Assembly: GCF_001693435.1 (NCBI RefSeq)
Contig: NZ_CM004509.1
Span: 2,604,001 to 2,668,000 of the forward strand
Direction: 5' to 3'
Length of the DNA: 64,000 bases
DNA from: Gilliamella sp. wkB7
GTDB lineage: Bacteria; Pseudomonadota; Gammaproteobacteria; Enterobacterales; Orbaceae
The stretch's first letter is position 1; every line of letters begins with the position of its first letter. Under the pieces are notes generated by a model. It was given only the letters and a program-made list of their open reading frames with translations, did no database searches and was not told the DNA's origin. This document shows positions 20,660 to 30,296 of this stretch, piece by piece. A program made the position numbers and the translations under genes.

Positions 20660-21889
20660 TTACTTACTAATAAAAGATTTACCATATTCCATTGGTGATA
20701 AATCAAAATAATCAGCGACACTTTGTCCAATATCGGCAAACGTTTCACGATGACCTAATGAGCCTACTGGTACACTATCACCATACACCAAAACAGGAAT
20801 ATGTTCGCGAGTATGATCAGTACCGGTCCAAGTTGGATCGCAACCATGATCTGCACTGATAATTAACAGATCGCCTGGTTCAATTAGCGCTAACATTTCA
20901 GGTAAGCGACTATCAAAATATTCTAATGCAGCAGCATAACCAGCTACATCACGTCTGTGTCCATAAGAGGAATCAAAATCAACAAAATTGGTAAATACAA
21001 TGGTATTATCTTTAGCTTGTTTAATTTCTTCTAACGATGCATTAAATAATGCTTCAATGCCGGTTGCTTTAATCTTTTTGGTGATGCCAACGTGAGCGTA
21101 AATATCGGCGATTTTACCAATCGAAACAACATCGCCTTGTTTTTCGTCAACCAGCTTTTTAATCACAGTTGGCGCAGGTGGTTCAACCGCCAGATCATGA
21201 CGATTACCTGTTCGCACAAATTCACCTGCTTTTTTACCAACAAAAGGTCTGGCAATAACACGACCAATGTTGTAATTACCTTTATTAAGTTCATCGCGTG
21301 CGATTTCGCACACTTCGTAAAGTTTGTCTAAACCGAAAGTTTCTTCATGACAAGCAATTTGGAAAACTGAATCAGCGGATGTATAGAAAATAGGTTTGCC
21401 ACTCGCCATATGTTCAGCGCCAAGTTCATCAAGAATAACGGTACCCGATGAGTGGCAATTACCAAGATAACCAGGAAGTTTAGCGCGGGTAACAATTTTA
21501 TCTAATAGATCTTGAGGAAAGCTATTGGTTGTATTGGTGAAGTAACCCCAGTCAAACAGTACTGGAACTCCAGCAATTTCCCAATGGCCAGATGGCGTAT
21601 CTTTACCAGATGAAATTTCGCTAGCATAACCGTAAGCACCAATAATTTCGCCTTCGGTTTGCATACCTTTAGGGTAATGACCTGTTGATTCGTATGCTGC
21701 TTCAATTAATCCCAATTTACCCAAATTAGGTAATTTAAGTGTACCACTGCGTCCTTGTTCTGCATTGCCTAATGCGCATTGTTCAGCAATATGACCTAAT
21801 GTGTCGGAACCTTCATCCCCAAACTTTGCTGCATCTTTGGCACTACCAATCCCGAATGAATCTAGGATCATAATAAAAACTCTTTTCAT
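20660..21889 (-). CDS. deoB: Phosphopentomutase
   Basis: DeoB converts (deoxy)ribose 1-phosphate from DeoD and Pdp into the 5-phosphate for central metabolism. The 409-residue alkaline-phosphatase-fold enzyme has the N-terminal metal site DSFGIG, DTLGHI, the phosphothreonine region [10 protein letters not shown], and C-terminal metal motifs [15 protein letters not shown] and [19 protein letters not shown]. Length equals the enteric enzyme (407). It is the first gene of deoBD. deoC, which would cleave deoxyribose 5-phosphate, is not in this window. Confidence 0.97.
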   Translation of the reverse strand: MKRVFIMILDSFGIGSAKDAAKFGDEGSDTLGHIAEQCALGNAEQGRSGTLKLPNLGKLGLIEAAYESTGHYPKGMQTEGEIIGAYGYASEISSGKDTPSGHWEIAGVPVLFDWGYFTNTTNSFPQDLLDKIVTRAKLPGYLGNCHSSGTVILDELGAEHMASGKPIFYTSADSVFQIACHEETFGLDKLYEVCEIARDELNKGNYNIGRVIARPFVGKKAGEFVRTGNRHDLAVEPPAPTVIKKLVDEKQGDVVSIGKIADIYAHVGITKKIKATGIEALFNASLEEIKQAKDNTIVFTNFVDFDSSYGHRRDVAGYAAALEYFDSRLPEMLALIEPGDLLIISADHGCDPTWTGTDHTREHIPVLVYGDSVPVGSLGHRETFADIGQSVADYFDLSPMEYGKSFISK

Positions 21890-22465
21890 AATTTCCTCGA
21901 ACTTATCAAAAACGGATCTTGCTACAAGTTATCTTCGTACTCGCATTTTACTTTTCGCTTATATGGGTACGGGTTAAGGAAGAACAGCCACTTGAACAAT
22001 CTTTCATACTTACTTTCATACTTAGCTGTCTATTTTATAATACTCATTTAAGTAATTACACCTTTGATATGATATCTTGATGATAACGTCTATTATTTGC
22101 ACTAAATGTATCTGTAAACAGTAATCTGTTTAACTGTAATTTTAAAAAAACATCGCTCATATATCTATAATACATGATCTAAAAAAACAAAAAAGATTTA
22201 AGCATTACTTTAACGGTTTATTTGATTAATTGATCCTCCAAATTCGATCATTATCACATTTTTGTAATTAAAATGTTAATAAATGTACATATTTTGAGTT
22301 CCAAGAATCTTATAATAGTGAGTGAGTAAATAATTAATAATATAAGATTAACCAATGTGATAATATATGTTGCCATATGTGATAGACATCTCAATAAAAT
22401 CAAATAACACACTGAAAGTAATTTAATATTGGCGGTCTATTTCCACCCAGATAAGGTTGTAGTTG
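21890..22465. other. Divergent promoter region of deoB and murB
   Basis: This is 576 bp without a coding frame. Apart from the CRP-like 22-mer it has AT-rich runs but no recognised CytR or DeoR operator. Confidence 0.5.
22240..22261. promoter_or_regulatory. CRP-like site in the deoB-murB intergenic region
   Basis: The 22-mer, AAATTCGATCA then TTATCACATTT, matches 17 of 22 positions of the symmetrical CRP consensus, with the right half (TCACATTT) perfect. It lies ~350 bp from the deoB start, farther than usual. Control of deoBD is therefore a guess, based on CRP control of deo genes in enterics. Confidence 0.45.
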
Positions 22466-23476
22466 ATGAAACAAAGAATCCCAAATACTTTTAATCTTGA
22501 AGTTTATGCTCAAAAAGTTGTGACAGTAGCAACGGTCGAACAATTAATGCAGGTTTGGCAAGATAATCACCAGAACCTGCCCATTATGATCCTTGGTGAA
22601 GGCAGTAATACACTTTTTACTTGTGACTTTGAAGGCATTGTGATTGTGAATCGAATTAAAGGTATTACCATCACCGAAACGGAACAAGCATGGCATTTAA
22701 AAGTGGGGGCAGGCGAAATTTGGCATCAACTTGTAACACAAACTATTGAACACAATATCGCCGGACTTGAAAATTTAGCATTAATTCCAGGTAGTGTGGG
22801 TTCTGCACCAATCCAAAATATTGGCGCTTATGGAGTTGAGTTTCAAAAAGTGGCGGATTATGTGGAATTATTGGAACTTGCTACAGGAAACATCATTAAG
22901 GTAACAGATGGTCAATATGGCTATCGGGAAAGTATTTTTAAAAAGCAATATGCTGATGGTTATGCGGTAATTTATGTCGGTATCAAATTACCTAAACAGT
23001 GGCAACCTGTATTAACTTATGGCGAATTGCGTAACTTTGATCCAAAAAGTACTACTCCTAAGATGATATTCGATAAAGTTTGTGAAATTCGGCTTAGTAA
23101 GCTGCCTGACCCAAAGGTGCTTGGTAACGGCGGTAGTTTTTTTAAAAATCCAGTTGTTGATAAAAAAGTTGCCGATAAGCTACTTGAAATTTACCCAACT
23201 ATGCCAATATATCCACAAGTAAATAATCAAGTCAAACTTGCTGCAGGTTGGCTTATCGATCAATGTGGTCTAAAAGGCTATCAATTGGGTGGCGCTGCAG
23301 TTCATCAAAATCAAGCACTTGTATTAGTCAATAAAAATAACGCAACTGCGCAAGATGTGGTTGAATTAGCTCGTTATGTTCGAGATGCCGTATTACGAAA
23401 ATTTTCAGTTAATCTTTCACCTGAAATCCGTTTTATTGGCAAAATAGCTGAAATTGATGTAGACAACTTTCTTTAA
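22466..23476 (+). CDS. murB: UDP-N-acetylmuramate dehydrogenase
   Basis: MurB reduces UDP-GlcNAc-enolpyruvate to UDP-MurNAc with NADPH and FAD in the cytoplasm, the second committed step of peptidoglycan synthesis. The 336-residue type I enzyme shows ILGEGSNTLF, IPGSVGSAPIQNIGAYG for FAD, the YGYRESIFK tyrosine segment and NGGSFFKNP with the catalytic serine. The ATG at 22466 has AAGG nine bases upstream. A TTG directly before it is an unlikely start. In E. coli murB is directly followed by birA; here a transporter gene lies between them. Confidence 0.96.
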   Translation: MKQRIPNTFNLEVYAQKVVTVATVEQLMQVWQDNHQNLPIMILGEGSNTLFTCDFEGIVIVNRIKGITITETEQAWHLKVGAGEIWHQLVTQTIEHNIAGLENLALIPGSVGSAPIQNIGAYGVEFQKVADYVELLELATGNIIKVTDGQYGYRESIFKKQYADGYAVIYVGIKLPKQWQPVLTYGELRNFDPKSTTPKMIFDKVCEIRLSKLPDPKVLGNGGSFFKNPVVDKKVADKLLEIYPTMPIYPQVNNQVKLAAGWLIDQCGLKGYQLGGAAVHQNQALVLVNKNNATAQDVVELARYVRDAVLRKFSVNLSPEIRFIGKIAEIDVDNFL

Positions 23477-23544
23477 ATAACAACGGTTATAAATTTAGGT
23501 TGCAACCAACAATTTATAATTAAACAATGATATTGTAAAAGACG

Positions 23545-24696
23545 ATGAAACATTCATATTCATTTCCTATTTTATTAACAAGCTTATTATTTGTGACAAT
23601 TGCATTATCCGCACTTAATACCCAAGTACCGCTATGGTTGGTGCGTAATGAATTTTCACTAGGGCAAATTGGTTTAGTTGGCTCAAGTTACTTTACTGGC
23701 AACTTGATTGGTACCATTTTTGCAAATTGGTTCATTAGTAAATTTAATGCTCGTTATACTTATACCTACAGTTGCATTATTTTTGCTATTGCTACCATTG
23801 GTTTAAGTTTTTCAATGGATTTTTATAGCTGGGTAATATGGCGGTTCTTTATTGGTATTGCCTGCGCAGTGACTTGGGTTGTTATTGAAAGTTGTATTTT
23901 AGTAACAGGTACTGTGCGTACTCGTGGAAAAATGCTGGCGGTGTATCTAACTACCTATTATTTAGGCACGGTGTTAGGACAAGCGTTATTACAGTATTTT
24001 CCGCAAAATGTATTGTATTTTGGTCTAGTGACCGCTTTACTGATGGGGCTTGCAATATTATTTATATTGCTAACTCATTATAAATTGCCTAAACGTAAAA
24101 AAAGCAGTTTTAATATCATTCCCATGATTGTCAATAAACCGTCACGCATTGGTTTAATTGGTTGCGTGATTGCTGGTATGTTAATTGGATCACTTTATTC
24201 GCTTTTACCTGCCTATTATTCTCATTTAGGTTATAACGACACTCAAGTTGCCAATTGGATGATTTTGCTTATTTTATCTGGTGTAATAGCACAAATGCCC
24301 GCTAATTGGTGTGCCGATAAATTTGGTCGACAAATTGTATTATTATTTGAATCAACGCTCATGTTATTGGCTTGTGTAATGTTGATATTTAATTGGTTTG
24401 ATACATTAGCAATTATCTTATTAGGTGCAACAATTTATACCATTTATCCAATCTCTATGGCATGGGCATGTTCATGCGTTAGAAAGCAAGATATTGTGGC
24501 GATGAATCAAGCCATGTTGTTAACTAATACATTAGGTAGTCTTATTGCCCCAGCAGTGATTGCTTTTGTTATGGATAAAACGAATAATACTTATTTATTT
24601 GTAAGTTTTGCTATAATCTCGCTTTATTTTATTGCCTTATTAGTTAAAAAAAGAGGAACCGATGCGCAGCCACCAAAATCCACTCAAATTAATTGA
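23545..24696 (+). CDS. YcaD-like MFS transporter
   Basis: The 383-residue protein has 12 predicted membrane helices. It resembles enteric YcaD along its length: LNTQVPLWL, VGSSYFTGNLIGT, WVVIES, TRGKMLAVYLTTYYLGTVLGQ, ADKFGRQIVLL and YPISMAWAC. YcaD proteins are major-facilitator members of unknown substrate. The gene sits between murB and birA, which are adjacent in E. coli, and overlaps birA by 35 bp in another frame. It is therefore co-transcribed with birA and probably an insertion into an old gene pair. Confidence 0.85.
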   Translation: MKHSYSFPILLTSLLFVTIALSALNTQVPLWLVRNEFSLGQIGLVGSSYFTGNLIGTIFANWFISKFNARYTYTYSCIIFAIATIGLSFSMDFYSWVIWRFFIGIACAVTWVVIESCILVTGTVRTRGKMLAVYLTTYYLGTVLGQALLQYFPQNVLYFGLVTALLMGLAILFILLTHYKLPKRKKSSFNIIPMIVNKPSRIGLIGCVIAGMLIGSLYSLLPAYYSHLGYNDTQVANWMILLILSGVIAQMPANWCADKFGRQIVLLFESTLMLLACVMLIFNWFDTLAIILLGATIYTIYPISMAWACSCVRKQDIVAMNQAMLLTNTLGSLIAPAVIAFVMDKTNNTYLFVSFAIISLYFIALLVKKRGTDAQPPKSTQIN

Positions 24697-25615
24697 AATC
24701 TTAGCGGACGGTGAATTTCATTCAGGTGAAGAACTTGCAGCGAGTTTTGGAATAACTCGTGCTGGAATCAATAAATACATGAAAGTATTGCGCGAATGGG
24801 GGCTGGATTTTACATCGGTTCAAGGTAAAGGTTATTGTTTAACTGCAGCGATTGATTTATTAAAAAAGACTAAAATTGATCACTATTATCAAGCGGATAG
24901 TCGTTGTGAAATTTTACCCATTATTGATTCAACTAACCAATATTTACTCGATAAAATTGGCCAACTTCACTCGGGTGATTGTTGTGTAGCAGAATTCCAA
25001 TCAAAAGCGCGCGGTCGTCGTGGACGAAAATGGTTTTCACCGTTCGGCTCTAATCTTTATTTTTCTATGTATTGGCAGTTAGAGCAGGGCGTGGCTGCCG
25101 CTATGGGAATGAGCTTAGTTGTCGGAATTGTGATAGCAGATACTTTGAGGGAATTATCGGGTCAAGATATTAAAGTAAAATGGCCTAATGATCTTTATCT
25201 TAACGATCAAAAATTAGCAGGAATATTGATTGAGTTAGCGGGTAAAACGGGTGATTGTGCGCATGCAATTATCGGTATTGGTGTCAACTTAATGATGACT
25301 AATCCAGATCCTAATATTGTTAACCAAAAATGGGCAAATTTAGGTAAGGTAGATCGTAATTTGTTAGTCGCGCGTATTGTCAAAAATTTAAACATTAAAT
25401 TATCTGAATTTGAAAAACAGGGCTTAGCGCCTTTTATTAGTGATTGGAATCGATTAGATAACTTCGCTAATCGTCCTGTAAAACTGATTATTGGTGATAC
25501 TATTATCCGAGGGATTGCTAAAGGCATCAATGAGCAAGGCGCTTTAATGTTGGAGCAAGATGGCAAAATCAATGCACATATTGGTGGTGAAATCTCATTG
25601 CGTGGTGATGAGTAA
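24662..25615 (+). CDS. birA: Biotin-protein ligase / biotin operon repressor BirA
   Basis: BirA makes biotinyl-AMP, transfers biotin to acceptor lysines, and in its DNA-binding form represses bio genes. The 317-residue protein has an N-terminal winged HTH (about 1-60; GEELAASFGITRAGINKYMK), so it is the bifunctional class. The catalytic domain carries the GRRGRKWFSPFGSNLYFSMY biotin/ATP loop and KWPNDLYLNDQKLAGIL. A small SH3-like C-terminal domain follows. GAGG lies five bases before the ATG, inside the end of the transporter gene. Confidence 0.95.
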   Translation: MRSHQNPLKLIEILADGEFHSGEELAASFGITRAGINKYMKVLREWGLDFTSVQGKGYCLTAAIDLLKKTKIDHYYQADSRCEILPIIDSTNQYLLDKIGQLHSGDCCVAEFQSKARGRRGRKWFSPFGSNLYFSMYWQLEQGVAAAMGMSLVVGIVIADTLRELSGQDIKVKWPNDLYLNDQKLAGILIELAGKTGDCAHAIIGIGVNLMMTNPDPNIVNQKWANLGKVDRNLLVARIVKNLNIKLSEFEKQGLAPFISDWNRLDNFANRPVKLIIGDTIIRGIAKGINEQGALMLEQDGKINAHIGGEISLRGDE

Positions 25616-25620
25616 CCAAT

Positions 25621-25656
25621 AAAAAACTATTCCATTTATTCAATGGAATAGTTTTT
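25621..25656. terminator. Bidirectional terminator between birA and zntA
   Basis: A perfect stem of 16 bp (AAAAAACTATTCCATT / its complement) with a four-base loop carries A and T runs on both flanks. It can therefore serve birA on the plus strand and the ATPase gene on the minus strand. Confidence 0.92.
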
Positions 25657-25666
25657 AAATCAGTAA

Positions 25667-28009
25667 TTAAATTTTGTCTTTTTTACTTTTAAAACCAAGC
25701 ACTCTTAAAGCATTGGCTGTTACGATAGCTGTTGTTCCTGAATCCGCTAATACCGCTAACCATAATCCAGTATAACCGAATAAACTTGTTAACAAAAACA
25801 CCAACTTGATCCCTAAGGCAATAGTGATATTTTGCTTAATATTACGGTTAGCGAAACGAGTTAAACGAATTAAATTAGGCAAACTTAGTAGGCTATTTTT
25901 GGTTAATGCGGCATCGGCTGCCTCTAGCGCTACATCGGTACCGCTGCCCATAGCAATGCCAACGGTCGCTGCTTTCATTGCGGGTGAATCGTTAATACCA
26001 TCCCCAACCATGGCAATTGAAGTTGTGTTACGAATTTTTTCAATTTCGACCAATTTATCTGCTGGTAATAATTCAGCACGATAATCAATTCCTAATTGAC
26101 TTGCAATGGCTTTTGCCGCACGTTGATTATCACCCGTAAGCATTAAGGTTTTAAGACCCAATTCATTAAGCGCTTTTATTGCAGTAATAGAATCAGAACG
26201 TAACACATCTTGCAAGGCAATCATTCCGACTAATTTTTGTTGTGTTACTAGTACCACAACGGTTTTACCGGCGCTTTCTAGTTGATGGATTTTTTGTGCA
26301 TTTTCATCATTTAAGGGTATCGATACCGTAGTAACTTTACTTGGCGCAACAATATAATAGGTTTGATTATCGATATCGCCTTGAATACCTACACCCGCAT
26401 TAGCTTTGCGATTACTTGCTTCGATAACTTCGATCTGCTGCTTAGCTGCATAATCAACGATTGCTTTCGCTAAAGGGTGATGTGAACCACTTTCAATGGC
26501 TGCTGCAAGAGTAAGTAACTGTTGTTGGGTAACAGATTGTGCGATGACATCGGTGACTTGTGGCTTGCCTTCGGTTAAGGTGCCGGTCTTATCAAATGCC
26601 ACCATTTTAATCGAACCAATATGTTCTAAAGCTGCACCACCTTTTATTAATACACCTTGCTTAGCCGCATTGGATAGGGCTGATGTGATAACGGCTGGTG
26701 TTGATATTACCAACGCACAAGGGCAACCAATTAATAATAAAGTTAATCCACGATACACCCAAGTGTACCAATCCTCATTAAATAATAACGGAGGAATAAC
26801 AATGACCAATAGCGCAAACAAGGCGATAGCTGGAGTGTAGTAACGGCTAAATTTATCAATAAATCGCTCAATGGGTGCTTTACGTTCTTCAGCATCTTCA
26901 ATTAATTGTAAAATGCGATCTACGGCATTTTGTCCTGATTGTGAGATAACTTTTAGTTGAATGGTATTATCCACAACCAACGATCCGGCTAAAATTTTAT
27001 CGCCCGATAGATAATTGACCGGAATTGATTCCCCAGTTAAAGCGCTTTCATCAATGTTAGCTTGTTCACTCACTAAAATAACATCAGCAGGTAATCGCCC
27101 ACCAGATGAAATTTCGATTATATCGTCAGGTTTTAAACTATGACTGGCAACCGTTTTCCTTTTGCCGTCAATAATGACCACCGTTTCTTCAGGCATTAGC
27201 TGCACAAGAGATGAAATTCCTTTTTTGGCTTTAGTGGTCGCAACGCCTTCTAACATCTCACCAATCATAAATAAGAAGAGTACCATGGTGGCTTCTTCGG
27301 CCGCTCCGATGAATAGGGCTCCTATAGCTGAAATACTCATCAATGATTCAATGGCAAATGGTGTACCACTTCGCGTTAATACTAAAGCCTCTTTCAAAAT
27401 CGGAATCAATCCGACAATTGCAGTAAAGATAAAGGCATATTCACCTGCTGTATGATTCACTAATAAAATAAGGTAACTTATCACAATTAATGAACCTAAA
27501 ACCGCTAACGGTATGAATGCTTTTTTATCAAAACTATGTGAATGCTCGTGATGATGTGCGTGATTAGGGGTGCTTTCAAAAATTGGGGTATACCCTAATT
27601 CTACTACTTTGTCTTCAATCATTTTTATTACTGCATCGTCATGCTTAGGAACAAAAACGATCAACTTTTCTGTAGAGAAAATAATTTTGGTTTGATTAAT
27701 GTTTGGCAGTGTTTTAACACCATTTTCGATTTTACTAGCGCAATGAGCGCAATCCATTCCCTTAATTTTCCAAGTCAATTTAATGTCTTGGCTTTTCCGC
27801 TCAGGATCTTCGGGAGGATCTTCTATCTCATTTTTTTGCGTTGATCCATGATCATGCCCCTCACAGTAATGCCCCTCAGAATGATTATGATCTGCATCAT
27901 GGGAATGATGGGTGTCATATGTATGATTATGAGCAATATTTTGACAATCGCTATGACAATGGATGTGATTTTCATGGTGGGAATGTGTGGATTTGTTATT
28001 ATATAACAT
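25667..28009 (-). CDS. zntA: Zn(II)/Cd(II)/Pb(II)-exporting P-type ATPase
   Basis: This P1B-type pump exports soft divalent metals across the inner membrane. The 780-residue protein begins with a His/Asp-rich segment (residues ~8-60) that probably binds zinc. A heavy-metal-associated domain with MDCAHC follows. Then come eight predicted helices with the CPC metal motif in LIGCPCALVIS, the phosphorylation site DKTGT, SHHPLAKAI and the hinge MVGDGINDSPA. The ATG at 28009 has GCGAGG eight bases upstream; an in-frame TTG 42 bases earlier has no site. I saw no ZntR-type dyad upstream. Confidence 0.93.
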   Translation of the reverse strand: MLYNNKSTHSHHENHIHCHSDCQNIAHNHTYDTHHSHDADHNHSEGHYCEGHDHGSTQKNEIEDPPEDPERKSQDIKLTWKIKGMDCAHCASKIENGVKTLPNINQTKIIFSTEKLIVFVPKHDDAVIKMIEDKVVELGYTPIFESTPNHAHHHEHSHSFDKKAFIPLAVLGSLIVISYLILLVNHTAGEYAFIFTAIVGLIPILKEALVLTRSGTPFAIESLMSISAIGALFIGAAEEATMVLFLFMIGEMLEGVATTKAKKGISSLVQLMPEETVVIIDGKRKTVASHSLKPDDIIEISSGGRLPADVILVSEQANIDESALTGESIPVNYLSGDKILAGSLVVDNTIQLKVISQSGQNAVDRILQLIEDAEERKAPIERFIDKFSRYYTPAIALFALLVIVIPPLLFNEDWYTWVYRGLTLLLIGCPCALVISTPAVITSALSNAAKQGVLIKGGAALEHIGSIKMVAFDKTGTLTEGKPQVTDVIAQSVTQQQLLTLAAAIESGSHHPLAKAIVDYAAKQQIEVIEASNRKANAGVGIQGDIDNQTYYIVAPSKVTTVSIPLNDENAQKIHQLESAGKTVVVLVTQQKLVGMIALQDVLRSDSITAIKALNELGLKTLMLTGDNQRAAKAIASQLGIDYRAELLPADKLVEIEKIRNTTSIAMVGDGINDSPAMKAATVGIAMGSGTDVALEAADAALTKNSLLSLPNLIRLTRFANRNIKQNITIALGIKLVFLLTSLFGYTGLWLAVLADSGTTAIVTANALRVLGFKSKKDKI

Positions 28010-28224
28010 AACGTTACCTCGCTTTGTGGATGATTTTGATTGTACGCTCAAAAAAATAAAAAGATATCTTTTTTTAATTTATTTGATAGTTAGATCAAAA
28101 ATATTGAGTACATGACAAGTAAGGAATCAAATCTAAAAATAACCATTTTTTATTTCCTTCTTCTACTGTATCCCTCTCTTTTTTATGTTTATAATTGTAC
28201 AAAATAAAATGATAGAGAAAGTTT

Positions 28225-29433
28225 ATGTCCAAAGCTTCATCCTTTCGTCAAAAACAGAGCATTGTCTTTCTAGCTTTTCTAATTACGACCTTTATTATCG
28301 GTATTGCAGGGGCGTTACAATCACCTACATTAAGCCGTTTCTTAACCTTTGAAGTTAATGTAAATTCCCATTTAGTCGGTCTTTTCTTTTCGATAAATGC
28401 TTTAGCCAGCATTGTGGGTAGTTTTCTATTAGCAAAATATTCGGACAAAAAAGGGGATAGACGTTATATTGTCATATTTTGCTGTTTAATGGGGGTTGCC
28501 AATAGTGTTACGTTTGCGTTTACGCGTAACTATTTTATACTGATTACGCTAGGGGTTTTATTTGCCGCGTTATCATCGGCCGCTATGCCGCAAGTTTTTG
28601 CTTTAGCGCGTGAATATGCGGTCAAATCAGGACGTAATGTGGTTGCTTTCAACTCAATAATTCGTGCTCAATTATCGTTGGCATGGGTATTTGGTCCACC
28701 AATCTCTTTCGGTTTAGCTTTAAGTTTTGGCTTTACTGTAATGTATCTAACCGCAATGTCCATGTTTATAATTGCAATGTTATTTGTTGCAATATTCTTA
28801 CCATCAGTCGAAAAAAATCCTACTTCACAACTCAGCAGTGCAGCTGATTTACAAGTGGCTAATATACCACTTTGGAAAAACAGAAATGTCGTTTGTTTAC
28901 TATTATCTACAGTATTTATGTGGACAGCTAACATGATGTACATTATCGACATGCCACTTTATGTTGACTTAGTTTTACATCTTCCCGACTCTTTACCCGG
29001 CATTTTAATGGGGTTAGCAGCGGGTATTGAAATTCCTGCGATGCTTATTGCTGGATTTTTAGTGCCTTATTTGGGCAAGCGAAATCTATTTTTTATTGCT
29101 ATTATTTGTGGCTTATTTTTTTATATTGGCATGATTTTCTTTACCAGTAAATTTGCTTTGTTAGCACTACAGATATTTAATGCATTATTTATCGGAATTG
29201 TGGCTAATATTGGTATTATCTACTTTCAGGATTTGTTACCAACTAGAATGGGCGTAGCTTCGACACTATTTAATAACGGGATTATTTTTAGCGTTATTCT
29301 GGCAGGTGTTTTGCAAGGGTTTGTTTCTGATGAATATGGGCATGAAGCTATCTACTGGATTGCGCTTGTGATGGTTGCTGTTTCATTGCTGTTTTGTGCA
29401 CTGGTTAAAGATGGAAAAAAACGGTCATATTAA
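28225..29433 (+). CDS. Sugar efflux transporter, SetA/SetB family
   Basis: A 402-residue MFS protein with 12 predicted helices. It follows enteric Set proteins closely: GIAGALQSPTLSRFL, KYSDKKGDRR, FCCLMGVANSVTFAFTRNY, AAMPQVFALAREYA and RAQLSLAWVFGPPISF. SetA and SetB export glucose, lactose and related glycosides across the inner membrane and relieve sugar-phosphate stress. SetA and SetB cannot be told apart here. It is a single gene ending at a strong hairpin (29462-29487). Confidence 0.85.
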   Translation: MSKASSFRQKQSIVFLAFLITTFIIGIAGALQSPTLSRFLTFEVNVNSHLVGLFFSINALASIVGSFLLAKYSDKKGDRRYIVIFCCLMGVANSVTFAFTRNYFILITLGVLFAALSSAAMPQVFALAREYAVKSGRNVVAFNSIIRAQLSLAWVFGPPISFGLALSFGFTVMYLTAMSMFIIAMLFVAIFLPSVEKNPTSQLSSAADLQVANIPLWKNRNVVCLLLSTVFMWTANMMYIIDMPLYVDLVLHLPDSLPGILMGLAAGIEIPAMLIAGFLVPYLGKRNLFFIAIICGLFFYIGMIFFTSKFALLALQIFNALFIGIVANIGIIYFQDLLPTRMGVASTLFNNGIIFSVILAGVLQGFVSDEYGHEAIYWIALVMVAVSLLFCALVKDGKKRSY

Positions 29434-29461
29434 GTAAGCCATCCATTATCTTTTATTTGTT

Positions 29462-29487
29462 CGTCTTCCAAAACGAATTGGAAGACG
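29462..29487. terminator. Hairpin between convergent set-family gene and surE
   Basis: A perfect 10-bp stem, CGTCTTCCAA / TTGGAAGACG, with a six-base loop lies between the two stop codons. T tracts are poor on both sides, so it may terminate for both genes by stem strength. Confidence 0.7.
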
Positions 29488-29503
29488 ATATCAAAATCAA
29501 TTA

Positions 29504-30286
29504 TTAACAATCAAATTCTTTTAATAATGTTTCATAAAAAGCATAATTTGTTCTTTCATAACCAATAGGTGTAATGGCAATGAAATTACCATTAGCCGCA
29601 TCCAACTCTTTATTATCATCAAACACCTGCTGATTACGCTTAGCTCTAAACCAAAAATAATCGTGACCTTCTGGATCTTTAGTTGGTGCCACCACAAAAC
29701 GACTGACATCACAATCACCTTGTTTAGTGATTTTTAATCCTTTAATCTGATGAGCATCACAAGCAGGAAAATTAACATTAAAACAGATATTTTTAGGAGT
29801 AGATAATGATAGTAGTTTGCTGATCACTGATTCAGCATGGTATGCAGCACAATCCCATATTGTTGGTTGGTTATCTTCAGTAGAGCATTGGCTTAAGGCA
29901 ATTGATGGTATTCCTAAAGCTGTTGCCATCATAGCTGCGCCAACCGTACCGGATAAAACCGTTTCAAATCCAACATTTGAGCCATTATTAATGCCCGATA
30001 GCACAAGATCAGGCAACTTATCTGCCATTAAATGCTTAATAGCAAATAATGAGCAATCGGCGGGAGTTCCATAAACTGCGTATTCTTGTTCATCACGTTT
30101 TGCAACTCGAAAAGGCGCTTTTAAGCTGACCGAACATGATACACCACTTTGGTCAATTGCTGGTGCTACTACCCAAACTTCATGAGCAATTTTATGTGCT
30201 ACATCCTTTAAAATTTTAATGCCAGATGCATCAATACCATCATCATTGACTAACAAAACGCGATTTACTAATTTATTAAACATCAT
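29504..30286 (-). CDS. surE: 5'/3'-nucleotidase SurE
   Basis: SurE dephosphorylates nucleoside 5'- and 3'-monophosphates in the cytoplasm and is linked to stationary-phase survival. The 260-residue protein has the metal site LLVNDDGIDASGI, APAIDQSGVSCSVS and VLSGINNGSNVG. I set the start at 30286, where AAGGG lies seven bases upstream of an ATG-ATG pair. Longer frames run into the upstream ypfJ gene. It starts 10 bp after ypfJ, in one operon. In E. coli surE is grouped with pcm and nlpD instead, so this pairing is lineage-specific. Confidence 0.92.
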   Translation of the reverse strand: MMFNKLVNRVLLVNDDGIDASGIKILKDVAHKIAHEVWVVAPAIDQSGVSCSVSLKAPFRVAKRDEQEYAVYGTPADCSLFAIKHLMADKLPDLVLSGINNGSNVGFETVLSGTVGAAMMATALGIPSIALSQCSTEDNQPTIWDCAAYHAESVISKLLSLSTPKNICFNVNFPACDAHQIKGLKITKQGDCDVSRFVVAPTKDPEGHDYFWFRAKRNQQVFDDNKELDAANGNFIAITPIGYERTNYAFYETLLKEFDC

Positions 30287-30296
30287 TCTATTTCCC

